Below are positions 35,073 to 43,799 of a stretch of DNA of 64,000 nucleotides, piece by piece. The stretch lies in contig JAFUEV010000005.1 of assembly GCA_017470245.1 (NCBI GenBank), forward strand, positions 1-64,000. The letters are read 5' to 3'. A model generated the notes under the pieces. The model searched no databases, had not been told where the DNA came from, and saw only the letters and a list, made by a program, of their open reading frames with translations. The position numbers were made by a program, and so were the translations under genes. The stretch comes from a bacterium. GTDB taxonomy: Bacteria > Cyanobacteriota > Vampirovibrionia > Gastranaerophilales > Gastranaerophilaceae. The number at the start of each line of letters is the position of its first letter. The first letter of the stretch is position 1.

Positions 35073-37130
35073 ATGTTTTTTATTTCTATAATTTTAGTTT
35101 TTTTAACTTCATATTTAATTTTTTCAATTATTGCTAATAAACAGATTAGTAAAGCGAGTTTTTTGTTTTTTAATTTGATTGTTTTATCTCAAATTGTATT
35201 ATCTTTTGAAATTTTATCTTTGTTTAATAAAATTTCTATAAATGGAGTTTTAAGTATAAATGTTTTGTTCTTTATTATTGCATTATTAGTCTTTAATTTA
35301 AAAAAAGCGAAAAAGTATAATCCTTTTGAATGTGATGAATTTTTAAAAATTATAAATGTAATAAAACAAGATAAAATATTAAAAATACTATCTATATTGT
35401 TTATATTTTATATTATATCTCAGTTAGTTATTATTTTTTTCATACCTGTTAGTTTTGGTGATGCTCTTTCTTATTATTTTCAGCGTTGTGCGCATTGGAT
35501 TCAGGCAGGAAATATTAATCATTATGATACCTACGACGTAAGAGAACTCATAATGCCTACGAATATGGAATTTTTATATACTTGGATGTTCCTATTTACC
35601 AAAAATGAATGTGGATGTGGAATATTTTCATTCTTCGCTTTTTTAAATAGTATCTATGTTCTTTATAAATTTATAGGCGAGCTTGGTTTTTGCAGAAGAA
35701 AAAGACTGTGGACTGTTTTTGTTTTTTCTTCCGTTCCCATTATATATTCAATGGCAAATACACCTCTTGCTGATTTGTTTATAGGCTCTTTAATCCTTTC
35801 TTCTTTGTATTTGTTCGTATTGGATTGTAAATATAGCGGGAAAATGTATTTATATTTTGCAGCTTTGTCTTACGCTCTTGCAATAGGAACTAAAACAACG
35901 TCATTAATAGCTTTCCCTATGTTTTTATTGGCTTGCGTTATAATTGCTTTTATCTTCAAGAAGAAAATGAAAAATATAATTTTATTTATTATCTTTTTAA
36001 TTATAAACGTTTTGATTTTTTCTTCTTATAACTATGTTTTAAACTATATTCAATATGGAAATTTTTTGTCTTCCCCGAATCATATTCTGCTAAATCATTT
36101 TAGAGGCGGAATGCAGGGTTATCTTTATAATATAGTTAATTATCTGTTTCTGATTTTTGATATGTCAGGTATTCCAAATATAGATTTTTACAATGATTTT
36201 GTAATAAAAGTAAGAGATTATATATACGGCTTTTTTGATATAGCTAAATGTATATCACCGTTTTACGATAGAAAATATCCGTTTAATTCCGAAATATCAC
36301 CATTGTATTCTTTTCTGGGGGCTGTCGGGATATTTGCTTTTTATCCCGCTTTAATAAGTGCATTTTGTAAAATTAAAAGTTACTCAAACTCATCAAAAAT
36401 ATTATTTATTTTAGCCATGAGCTATATAATTAATATTCTTTTGTTTTCAGGATTAATGATTTTTACTGAGTTTAATGCTCGTTATATTGTTACATTTTTT
36501 GTTTTAGCTTCGCCGGTAATTGTGTTTACATATATAAAATCAAAATTATATAAAATATTTTTGGCATTTATAATGTCTGTTTATTTGTTTGTAATACCTT
36601 TTTCTGAAGCTTTTGGCTATTTTAATGCCTATATAAAATTTTGTGTTAAAAATATTGATATTCAAAACAAATATGAAAAATTTAACAGAGAATTTAATGA
36701 TGAGGAAGAAGTATATTTATATTTGAAAGATAAAGCGTTTATAAAGGTCGGATTGATTGCAGGTGCATCTAAACGTACTAATTTTGATATTATCAGACTA
36801 CAAATAGCAGGAAAAATTATTGATAAATTACCTATAGAAACAATGAAAGAATATAGTTTGGCTGATTATGATTATATAATTGTGTTTGATGAACCGGAAC
36901 AAAAATCATCATTTATTAGTTATAAAGAATATAATTCCCCAAATTATATAGCTGATTGTACTTATTATGATACGAATAACGAAAAAATTCTAAAACAAGA
37001 AGGAATAAACCTATTACCCGGCGTAAAAATCATTTGTGATACCCCGTTTTCATATATTGAAAACTCAGGATTTGAAAAAGATAAAGATTTTATTTCAACA
37101 GATTATATAATTTATAAAAGGAAAAAGTAG
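35073..37130 (+). CDS. Large polytopic membrane protein, GT-C glycosyltransferase-like (copy 1)
   Basis: The 685-residue protein has at least ten membrane segments over residues 1-500 and a soluble C-terminal domain of about 150 residues. After the third segment comes SFGDALSYYFQRC, then INHYDTYDVRELIMPTNMEF, a loop with acidic residues in the position where GT-C lipid-linked sugar transferases have their catalytic Asp. ALAIGTKTTSL follows near residue 270. The next gene is a clear paralogue with the same landmarks. The GT-C reading is an inference from architecture; the donor and acceptor are unknown. A GGGA site lies in the 10 nt after queA. Confidence 0.62.
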   Translation: MFFISIILVFLTSYLIFSIIANKQISKASFLFFNLIVLSQIVLSFEILSLFNKISINGVLSINVLFFIIALLVFNLKKAKKYNPFECDEFLKIINVIKQDKILKILSILFIFYIISQLVIIFFIPVSFGDALSYYFQRCAHWIQAGNINHYDTYDVRELIMPTNMEFLYTWMFLFTKNECGCGIFSFFAFLNSIYVLYKFIGELGFCRRKRLWTVFVFSSVPIIYSMANTPLADLFIGSLILSSLYLFVLDCKYSGKMYLYFAALSYALAIGTKTTSLIAFPMFLLACVIIAFIFKKKMKNIILFIIFLIINVLIFSSYNYVLNYIQYGNFLSSPNHILLNHFRGGMQGYLYNIVNYLFLIFDMSGIPNIDFYNDFVIKVRDYIYGFFDIAKCISPFYDRKYPFNSEISPLYSFLGAVGIFAFYPALISAFCKIKSYSNSSKILFILAMSYIINILLFSGLMIFTEFNARYIVTFFVLASPVIVFTYIKSKLYKIFLAFIMSVYLFVIPFSEAFGYFNAYIKFCVKNIDIQNKYEKFNREFNDEEEVYLYLKDKAFIKVGLIAGASKRTNFDIIRLQIAGKIIDKLPIETMKEYSLADYDYIIVFDEPEQKSSFISYKEYNSPNYIADCTYYDTNNEKILKQEGINLLPGVKIICDTPFSYIENSGFEKDKDFISTDYIIYKRKK

Positions 37131-37133
37131 AAA

Positions 37134-39206
37134 ATGTTTATATTATCAATATTTTCGGTTGCTATATCATCATATTTGTTTCTTTCTGTACTTCAAAAAA
37201 GAAGTAGAGACAATAATTTTTACGGTTTCTTGTATTTTTTACTTATTGCTTTTGCACAACTTGTAATATCTTTTGAAATATTATCTCTGTTAAATTCAAT
37301 ATCGGTAAAGGGAATAATTCTTTCTAATTTAGTTTTTCTTGCTGTTTCATTATTATTGTTTTTAAAAAATGAAAGATATTTGTATAAACCGCAGTTAAAA
37401 GAAGAATTAAAAAAGATAAAGTTTTCTGTAAAAAAAGATAAATTATTAGGCTTTGTTTTTTGTTGCTATATTCTGTTTCTTGTTTTTCAAATTTCAAGAG
37501 CATTGTTTCTTCCTGTGAATTTTGGTGATGCATTAAATTACTATTTACCCAGATGTACGTCTTGGATTTTTAACGGGAATATTAATCATTTTGTAACCCC
37601 TGATTCAAGGGAGCTTATAATGCCGGTAAATATGGAATTTTTATATACTTGGGTTCTATTATTCAGAAAAAGTGAAGCAGGACTTACTATTTTTTCTTTT
37701 ATCGGTTACACAGGACTTATATATATACTATATTCATTCTTAAAAGAACTTGGTTTTTGTGTCCGTCAAAGATTGTGGAGTATATTTATCGTTTCCGCTT
37801 TTGCGTTGATAGCTATAGAAATGTACAATCCTTGTACAGATATGTTTATAGGTGCGTTGATATTAGCTTCTGTCTTCTTATTTTATAAAGCAACAAAGGC
37901 GCAAAATAATATAGCATTTTATTTTTCGGCATTAAGTTATGCTCTTGCAGCAGGAACAAAAACAACGGCTATAATGGCAATACCTTCTGTATTTATTGTA
38001 TTTATTGTTATTACATACTTGTATAAAAAAGAACATATAGTTAAACATATATCTAAATTTTGCGGGTTTTTTATTTTAAATTTTGTATTTTTTGCTGCTT
38101 ATAACTATATTTTGAACTTTATACAATTTCATAATTTTGTGTCTTGCCCCGAACAACTACTGCTAAATCAATTTAGAGGCGGTTTTATGGGGTGGTTGTG
38201 TAATATTATAAAATATTCATTTACTGTGTTTGAAATATCAGGAATTCCTGATTTGATTAACTTTAACGGATTTATAGAATATGTTCAGGCTAATGTTCTT
38301 GCTGTCTTTGGAATGAATGTATTAAGCCATACTTCTCCGTATTTCCCGTCCAAATTTTATTATGACAGTAATGTTGTATTTATGCGTTCTTTTCTCGGTA
38401 TTATGGGCATGTTCGCATTTCTGCCTTCTTTAATAAAAGCAGTTAAAAAATTATGTTTTAAGCCAATCTCAAAAAGAAAAATTATATTAGCAATACTTTC
38501 ATTATCTTTTATTTCTAATTTGGCTATTATTTCAAGAATAATGGTATTTACAAGCTTTAATATGCGATATATATTAACATTTGTTGTAATTGCATCACCG
38601 ATTGTTGTTTACTCGTATATTAAAAAGAATACTAAATTTAAGGTTTTTTTGTGTGTCCTTTTATTTATATATTTTATTTTGGTTGCCTATAAAATGCCGG
38701 TTGAATCTTTATTAATATATTTTAAGCTGGCAAAGGAAAATAAGGCTAATGAAATGTATTCACTTATTATTAAATCTGATGAAACATATATATATGATTA
38801 TATAAAAAAGAATAAAGCCAAAAACATTGCATTAATTATTCAACAGGGAACATCACCCACTTTTTATATAGAAAAATTAAGATTAGACGGTATAAGTGTT
38901 GATAAAATATTGTTGGAAAATATAGAAGAATATAAGTTAAATACTTATGATTATATTGTAACTACACAAAATTATTCTACCTCAACAAGTGTTGTTAATT
39001 TTGAAAATAGAATGAAATATCCGCAGTTATATGTAAGTGAGTGCAGATATTATGATTATGCCCAACAATTGATTGACAATATTAAAACAAAACCGGCAAT
39101 GGTTGAATGTGCTGTTCCACATGAATATTTTGCCCACAAAGGCTTTTATCCTGCAGATGATATTGAAACACAATCTTATTTAATATTGAAGAATATGAAT
39201 AATTAA
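37134..39206 (+). CDS. Large polytopic membrane protein, GT-C glycosyltransferase-like (copy 2)
   Basis: The 690-residue protein parallels its upstream neighbour along its whole length: NFGDALNYYLPRC, then INHFVTPDSRELIMPVNMEF, ALAAGTKTTAIMA, and a soluble C-terminal domain with a TYDYIVTTQ segment corresponding to DYDYIIVFD in copy 1. The 3-nt gap suggests a tandem duplication kept as an operon. Acidic residues in the first external loop are conserved between copies, consistent with catalysis. It ends in a 4-nt overlap with a convergent small gene. Confidence 0.62.
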   Translation: MFILSIFSVAISSYLFLSVLQKRSRDNNFYGFLYFLLIAFAQLVISFEILSLLNSISVKGIILSNLVFLAVSLLLFLKNERYLYKPQLKEELKKIKFSVKKDKLLGFVFCCYILFLVFQISRALFLPVNFGDALNYYLPRCTSWIFNGNINHFVTPDSRELIMPVNMEFLYTWVLLFRKSEAGLTIFSFIGYTGLIYILYSFLKELGFCVRQRLWSIFIVSAFALIAIEMYNPCTDMFIGALILASVFLFYKATKAQNNIAFYFSALSYALAAGTKTTAIMAIPSVFIVFIVITYLYKKEHIVKHISKFCGFFILNFVFFAAYNYILNFIQFHNFVSCPEQLLLNQFRGGFMGWLCNIIKYSFTVFEISGIPDLINFNGFIEYVQANVLAVFGMNVLSHTSPYFPSKFYYDSNVVFMRSFLGIMGMFAFLPSLIKAVKKLCFKPISKRKIILAILSLSFISNLAIISRIMVFTSFNMRYILTFVVIASPIVVYSYIKKNTKFKVFLCVLLFIYFILVAYKMPVESLLIYFKLAKENKANEMYSLIIKSDETYIYDYIKKNKAKNIALIIQQGTSPTFYIEKLRLDGISVDKILLENIEEYKLNTYDYIVTTQNYSTSTSVVNFENRMKYPQLYVSECRYYDYAQQLIDNIKTKPAMVECAVPHEYFAHKGFYPADDIETQSYLILKNMNN

Positions 39207-39472
39207 GCAAGTCGGTCAAATTTTATGCCTGATTCTTTTAATGTATCTTCAAATAAAGATGCGCAGCAGGAGTTTATATTTACGTAAGTGCCGTTATTGT
39301 CTTTGTATACATAATTAGGCTCATTTGGATTTTTCAGATTAATCCCAAATCTTCCTGCTAAAAAACCAACATTAAGATAATCATTATTTGTTAATGGCTT
39401 ATTATTAGTCTTTTTCTCTTCTGTTTTTACGATGTATTGATATCTTGTCGGCGTATTTACGGTATTAATCAT
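39203..39472 (-). CDS. Small soluble protein with N-terminal MINTVNTP start
   Basis: The 89-residue product begins MINTVNTPTRYQYIVKTEEK. It has a middle segment NDYLNVGFLAGRFGINL and a Cys-Cys pair near residue 68 (INSCCASLF). The ATG at 39472 follows AAAGGAG by about 6 nt; the longer frame to 39514 has no site. There is no membrane segment. The start loosely resembles the M-x-I-x-x-I-N tag of other genes in the window. The family is not recognised. Confidence 0.6.
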   Translation of the reverse strand: MINTVNTPTRYQYIVKTEEKKTNNKPLTNNDYLNVGFLAGRFGINLKNPNEPNYVYKDNNGTYVNINSCCASLFEDTLKESGIKFDRLA

Positions 39473-39530
39473 AAAAATCTCCTTTGTTTTATTCATTATA
39501 AAATAAAATCTCATACATTAGTATGAAATT

Positions 39531-39600
39531 TTGTAAAAAACGCTAAAGTTTAAGTTATAATATGCCGATAGAAGGGTTATAAGATTTTGCATAAAATCTT
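39531..39600 (+). promoter_or_regulatory. Promoter and leader hairpin of the GAF/HD-GYP-like gene
   Basis: TTGTAA (39531-39536) and TATAAT (39556-39561) are 19 nt apart, predicting a leader of about 100 nt. Early in that leader AAGATTTT (39581-39588) and AAAATCTT (39593-39600) form a perfect 8-bp hairpin with a GCAT loop. The run after it is A/T-mixed, so it is not a clear terminator. Confidence 0.4.
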
Positions 39601-39668
39601 AATATAAAATATAATTAAAATGGTAGTAGTTGCGGAATATAGTCTTAAATGACGGATAAGGATAATTA

Positions 39669-41039
39669 ATGGCAGAGGATAAAAAAGAGAAGAAAAACGT
39701 ATCGGTATTCGCAAGAAGTGAAATTTCATTGGAATCAGATCCTTTAGAGGAAATTTTTGCGTTAAATCTTGGAGATTTTATATCAGAACATTTAATATCG
39801 GATGAACTTGTCCAAAAGATAAGCAGAACAAACGTAAATAAACTTGATAGTATTAAAAATCAGTTGAAAGAATTGATTTCTATATATTCAATTGATAACA
39901 CACTTAAAATTTTAGGCTTTAGCAGCAAAGAAGATTATATCATTTATAATGCCATAGCAAAAACAATTAAACAAATGCTTGAAATAGATGCCTGCCATGT
40001 ATTTTTATCAAAAGAAAATGCTATGGGCTTGAATACTACAAAAAATGATTTGATATTGGTTGGTTCATCATTACAATTTAATGATGATATATATGAAGCA
40101 GGAATTGGTTATCGTTTAATTGATAAAAGTTATGTTTCAAAAGCATATAATGATAAAAAATTAATAGAAGTTCCTGATTGTTCTGAAGATGAAGATTTTC
40201 GACCTGTTTTATTCCTTGGAGAAGACAAAGTAAGATATTATTTAGCTGTTCCAATGTATAATAATATGGAAAAAGTCGGTGTAATTGTTGTAGAAAACTA
40301 TTCAGAAAAACATCTTTCCGAAGAATTTGTAGAACTGTTGACTGTTACTGCAAGGTTGTTTGCTACTTCAATGAGTTTGGAAAAACTTACGGAAGAAGCT
40401 GATAATTTGATAAAACAAGAAGATGTTACTGTTTCTTTGCTTCAAAATAAAAGAGCTGAACTAACCGCATTAATTGGTGATTTAAGTACAGAACAACAAT
40501 GGTTTGTAGAAAATCTTGCAAAAGCAGTTGATGCAAAGAGTAGTTTTGGTAACAATTATTCTCATGTTGTTGCAGATTTGGCAAGAGAACTTTCAACAAC
40601 TATAGGTTTAAACGAAAAAACAAAAGATTTGATATATTATGCTGCGTTGTTGAGAAATATAGGTAAAATTACCTTGCCTGAAGAATTGTTTAATAAAAAA
40701 GAAAAACTTTCAAAAGAAGATTGGGAAAAACTTCAAAATCATCCGAATGTCGGTGTAAGTATCTTAATGAGTATTAATTTCTTGTCTGAAGTTGTTCCAT
40801 ATATTAACTATCATAAAGAACGTTGGGATGGTAAAGGTGAACCTGAAGGTTTAAAGGGAAAGAGTATTCCGTTAGGTTCCAGAATTATTGCCATTGCAGA
40901 TGCTTATTGTGCGATGACAACAGCCAGAAAATACAGAAAAGCCCATTCTAAAGAAGAAACTTTAAAAATTCTAAAACAAGAGGCTGGCACAAAGTGGGAT
41001 CCTGAACTTATCGATTATCTTCTTGAGATGAAAAAATAA
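39669..41039 (+). CDS. GAF domain protein with a degenerate HD-GYP domain
   Basis: The 456-residue protein has an N-terminal region (1-95), a GAF domain (about 98-235), a short coil, then an HD-GYP-like domain (about 275-456). HD-GYP enzymes hydrolyse cyclic-di-GMP using a metal site. Here the HD pair is replaced by Arg329-Asn330 (LLRNIGK for LHDIGK), HHE reads YHKE and GYP reads GEP, although His299 and ERWDGKG remain. It is therefore probably a catalytically dead sensor or scaffold that binds a ligand through the GAF domain. AAGGA precedes the ATG. It is a single gene. Confidence 0.85.
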   Translation: MAEDKKEKKNVSVFARSEISLESDPLEEIFALNLGDFISEHLISDELVQKISRTNVNKLDSIKNQLKELISIYSIDNTLKILGFSSKEDYIIYNAIAKTIKQMLEIDACHVFLSKENAMGLNTTKNDLILVGSSLQFNDDIYEAGIGYRLIDKSYVSKAYNDKKLIEVPDCSEDEDFRPVLFLGEDKVRYYLAVPMYNNMEKVGVIVVENYSEKHLSEEFVELLTVTARLFATSMSLEKLTEEADNLIKQEDVTVSLLQNKRAELTALIGDLSTEQQWFVENLAKAVDAKSSFGNNYSHVVADLARELSTTIGLNEKTKDLIYYAALLRNIGKITLPEELFNKKEKLSKEDWEKLQNHPNVGVSILMSINFLSEVVPYINYHKERWDGKGEPEGLKGKSIPLGSRIIAIADAYCAMTTARKYRKAHSKEETLKILKQEAGTKWDPELIDYLLEMKK

Positions 41040-41128
41040 GTATTCCATAGTATTGTTAATGTAAATTTATATAAAAATACGCTATAATTGGTTGATAGAA
41101 ACCATACTCTCATATATTATTAAATATT

Positions 41129-41920
41129 ATGAGCTGGTTTATCTTATTTTGTATAGTTGGTTTGGTAGCGTGTGTATATACGTTTTTCTATGAGCCCGAA
41201 ATGATTACGGTAAAGCATTATAAAATAAAAGATGCCGAATTAAAGGGATTAAAGATAGTATTTGTTTCTGATTTCCATTTAAAAAAATATCAAACTAAAC
41301 GTTTTAAAAAAATAATTAATTTAATAAATGAACAAAATGCAGATATAGTTTTATCGGGTGGCGATTATGTTGCCTTGCATAATATAGATAAAACATTATC
41401 TGTTGAAACAATAGCGGAAGGATTATCTAAAATAAAATCAAAGTACGGGTTTTATACCGTGTTGGGTAATCATGATGCAGGAAAAGCGGAAACAGATATA
41501 TTAAAAGCATTTGAAAAATATTCTATAAAAACATTGATAAATAATAATGTAATAGTAAATATCGGTTCAGAAAACTTGTATATTGCAGGGGTAAGGGATA
41601 TTCAAACCGGTCGACCAAATATCTTTAAAGCATTGGCAAATACCGGAAATCCCGTTATATTTTTGACTCACAATCCCGATATATATACAGTTATTCCTAA
41701 TAATGTAAATTTAATTCTTGCGGGACATACTCATGGCGGACAGGTTAGATTGCCTTTTTTAGGTGGAATAATAGTTCCTTCTAAATATAAAAACAAATAT
41801 GCCCTGGGTTTAATTGAAGAAGATAATAAAAAAATGCTTGTTACAAAAGGAATTGGAACAAGTGTTTTAAATGTCCGCTTTAATTGTAAACCGGAAATTG
41901 TAGTTATTGATTTTGAATAA
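41129..41920 (+). CDS. Metallophosphoesterase, YkuE/YaeI-like (copy 1)
   Basis: The 263-residue protein has one N-terminal membrane anchor (about 3-20) and the calcineurin-like metal motifs: SDFH (Asp48, His50), GGDYV (Asp79), GNHD (Asn114, His115), LTHNPD and AGHTHGGQ. Proteins of this type hydrolyse phosphodiesters or pyrophosphates such as UDP-diacylglucosamine at the membrane. A paralogue follows after 40 nt. A TATAAT at 41083-41088 could be its -10; there is no ribosome binding site. Confidence 0.88.
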   Translation: MSWFILFCIVGLVACVYTFFYEPEMITVKHYKIKDAELKGLKIVFVSDFHLKKYQTKRFKKIINLINEQNADIVLSGGDYVALHNIDKTLSVETIAEGLSKIKSKYGFYTVLGNHDAGKAETDILKAFEKYSIKTLINNNVIVNIGSENLYIAGVRDIQTGRPNIFKALANTGNPVIFLTHNPDIYTVIPNNVNLILAGHTHGGQVRLPFLGGIIVPSKYKNKYALGLIEEDNKKMLVTKGIGTSVLNVRFNCKPEIVVIDFE

Positions 41921-41960
41921 TCAGGCATGTATAATCTAGTCAGAAAACTTAAAATAAGAA

Positions 41961-42758
41961 ATGAAAAAAACTTTTTGGATTACATTAATAACATTATTAA
42001 TAGTTATTTTGGGGATGTATAGTCATTATATAGAACCAAATAAATTAAATATTGTGAATTATACCATAGAAGATGCAGCATTAAGCGGATTAAAGATTGT
42101 TTTTGCTTCTGATTTTCACGTTCGTGATATGGAAAGATTGGATAAAGTTGTAAAATTGATTAATGAAGAAAATCCTGATTTCGTTTTATCGGTAGGCGAT
42201 TTTGTAGAAGGACATAAATTTAATCATGCTGCTGTTGCTATAGAAGATATAGCAAAAAAACTTACAGAAATTAATTCTAAATACGGGTTTTATACATCTT
42301 TTGGTAATCATGAAACCTGGTATTCAAAAGAAAGGGCAATTAATGCTTTAACTGCAGAAAATATTGTTGTTTTATTGAACAATAATACTTATATTGATAT
42401 AAACGGGAAAAAAGTTTATATTGCAGGTATTGAAGATGAGTTAACCGAACATCCTGATATTACTGCAGCTTTAGAAGGCACGGAAAATCCTGTTATATTA
42501 TTAACACATTCTCCTGATGTATTTCCAGATGTTCCGGAGTCTGTCAATTTAACACTTGCAGGACATACTCACGGCGGACAAATAAGAATCCCTTTGCTCG
42601 GTCCGATATATACAGCTTCAAAGTATTATGACAAATATGCCCAAGGATTAATAGTAGAAAATAATAAGAAAATGATAGTTACAAGAGGTGTTGGCTATAG
42701 CATATTGCCATTCAGATTTAATTGTCCGCCTGAGATTGTAGTTATTGAATTTAAGTAA
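41961..42758 (+). CDS. Metallophosphoesterase, YkuE/YaeI-like (copy 2)
   Basis: The 265-residue paralogue of the previous gene has the same N-terminal anchor (about 5-20) and motifs SDFH (Asp51, His53), GDFVEGH, GNHE, LTHSPD and AGHTHGGQ. GNHE in place of GNHD is allowed in this superfamily. Between the copies the central part differs most, so substrates may differ. A TAAAAT lies 5 nt before the ATG and no ribosome binding site is seen. The end overlaps the convergent GT9 gene by 8 nt. Confidence 0.88.
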   Translation: MKKTFWITLITLLIVILGMYSHYIEPNKLNIVNYTIEDAALSGLKIVFASDFHVRDMERLDKVVKLINEENPDFVLSVGDFVEGHKFNHAAVAIEDIAKKLTEINSKYGFYTSFGNHETWYSKERAINALTAENIVVLLNNNTYIDINGKKVYIAGIEDELTEHPDITAALEGTENPVILLTHSPDVFPDVPESVNLTLAGHTHGGQIRIPLLGPIYTASKYYDKYAQGLIVENNKKMIVTRGVGYSILPFRFNCPPEIVVIEFK

Positions 42759-43743
42759 AACTATATTCCTTTAATAGTTTGTTTGTTTTGATTTTATTCA
42801 CTACCATTTCTGTACTTATGCTTTCTGTACAAGGAGTATAAAGTCCTTGTTCTTTTAAGTATTTGCATTTCTTTTTCCAACAATATTTACATTTACTTTT
42901 GGGACCAATATAATATCCGTTTTTACCGAATGGTTTTATTTTATCAGGAGATGTTGAACCTAAAATTGCCAATGTTTTTACATTCTTTTGGGCTGAAGCT
43001 ATATGTAATGGACCTGAGTCCCCTGAAATTACCAAATCTGCCAGTGATAGCAATGCACAACTCTCTTTAAGCGAAAAATCTCCTGATATTATATGGCAAA
43101 ACTTTGATTTTAAATTATTATGATATTCTCTTTCTCTTTTACTTCCGTTAATGAAGATAGTTCCACCATAAGTTTCCGCAAGTTTTTGTGTGAGTCTTTT
43201 CCATTTTTCTATGTTCCATAAGCGGCCTTGTCTAATATTAGAGCTATATCCTCCGGGATTTAAAACAATATATGGTTTTGGATATTTATCGAGTTTGTTT
43301 TTTACTGAATTAACTAAATTTGTATTGTTTTCTAAAGCTAAATATTCAGGCATTTCTATGTCATTTATTACTCTTTTTGCAGAATAAAAATAGTCCTCAA
43401 CCCAGCTTTTGTTTGTATAAATCCTGTTTTGGCATTGCTTTGCACCGCAACTATAACTTAAAATTAAGTTTTTAATTGAGTAACTTAAATTTATTACAAT
43501 GTCATATTTTTCCTTTCTTAGTTCTTTTATTGTTTTAATAAGTTTTACACAATTGCATTTTTCATATTTTATAATTTTGTCTATATATTTATTGTCGACT
43601 AAAATTGGTGCTATAACAGAGGATGTCATATAATGTATTTCCCAAGTAGGATGTTTTAATTTTATAGCTTCAGGAATAATAGTTGTATGGACAACATCCC
43701 CAATTGCACCAAGTTTAATAATAAGTATTTTTTTATTTTCCAT
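42751..43743 (-). CDS. Glycosyltransferase family 9 protein (heptosyltransferase type), second copy
   Basis: The 330-residue GT-B enzyme begins KKILIIKLGAIGDVVHTT, the GT9 signature, with VLNPGGYSSN near 180, SGDSGPLHIASA near 240 and a Cys-rich end (CKYCWKKKC). It likely adds a heptose-like sugar to the LPS core. It is more canonical than the GT9 gene at 10224 (IGDVVHTTIIPEA as in WaaC). GAGG precedes the ATG by 6 nt. It stands alone on the minus strand between the phosphoesterases and a histidine kinase. Confidence 0.9.
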   Translation of the reverse strand: MENKKILIIKLGAIGDVVHTTIIPEAIKLKHPTWEIHYMTSSVIAPILVDNKYIDKIIKYEKCNCVKLIKTIKELRKEKYDIVINLSYSIKNLILSYSCGAKQCQNRIYTNKSWVEDYFYSAKRVINDIEMPEYLALENNTNLVNSVKNKLDKYPKPYIVLNPGGYSSNIRQGRLWNIEKWKRLTQKLAETYGGTIFINGSKREREYHNNLKSKFCHIISGDFSLKESCALLSLADLVISGDSGPLHIASAQKNVKTLAILGSTSPDKIKPFGKNGYYIGPKSKCKYCWKKKCKYLKEQGLYTPCTESISTEMVVNKIKTNKLLKEYSFT

Positions 43744-43799
43744 AATGTCCTCGGATAATGTTTATATCTTAAGGATAAATTATGTTTTTTAGTTTATTG

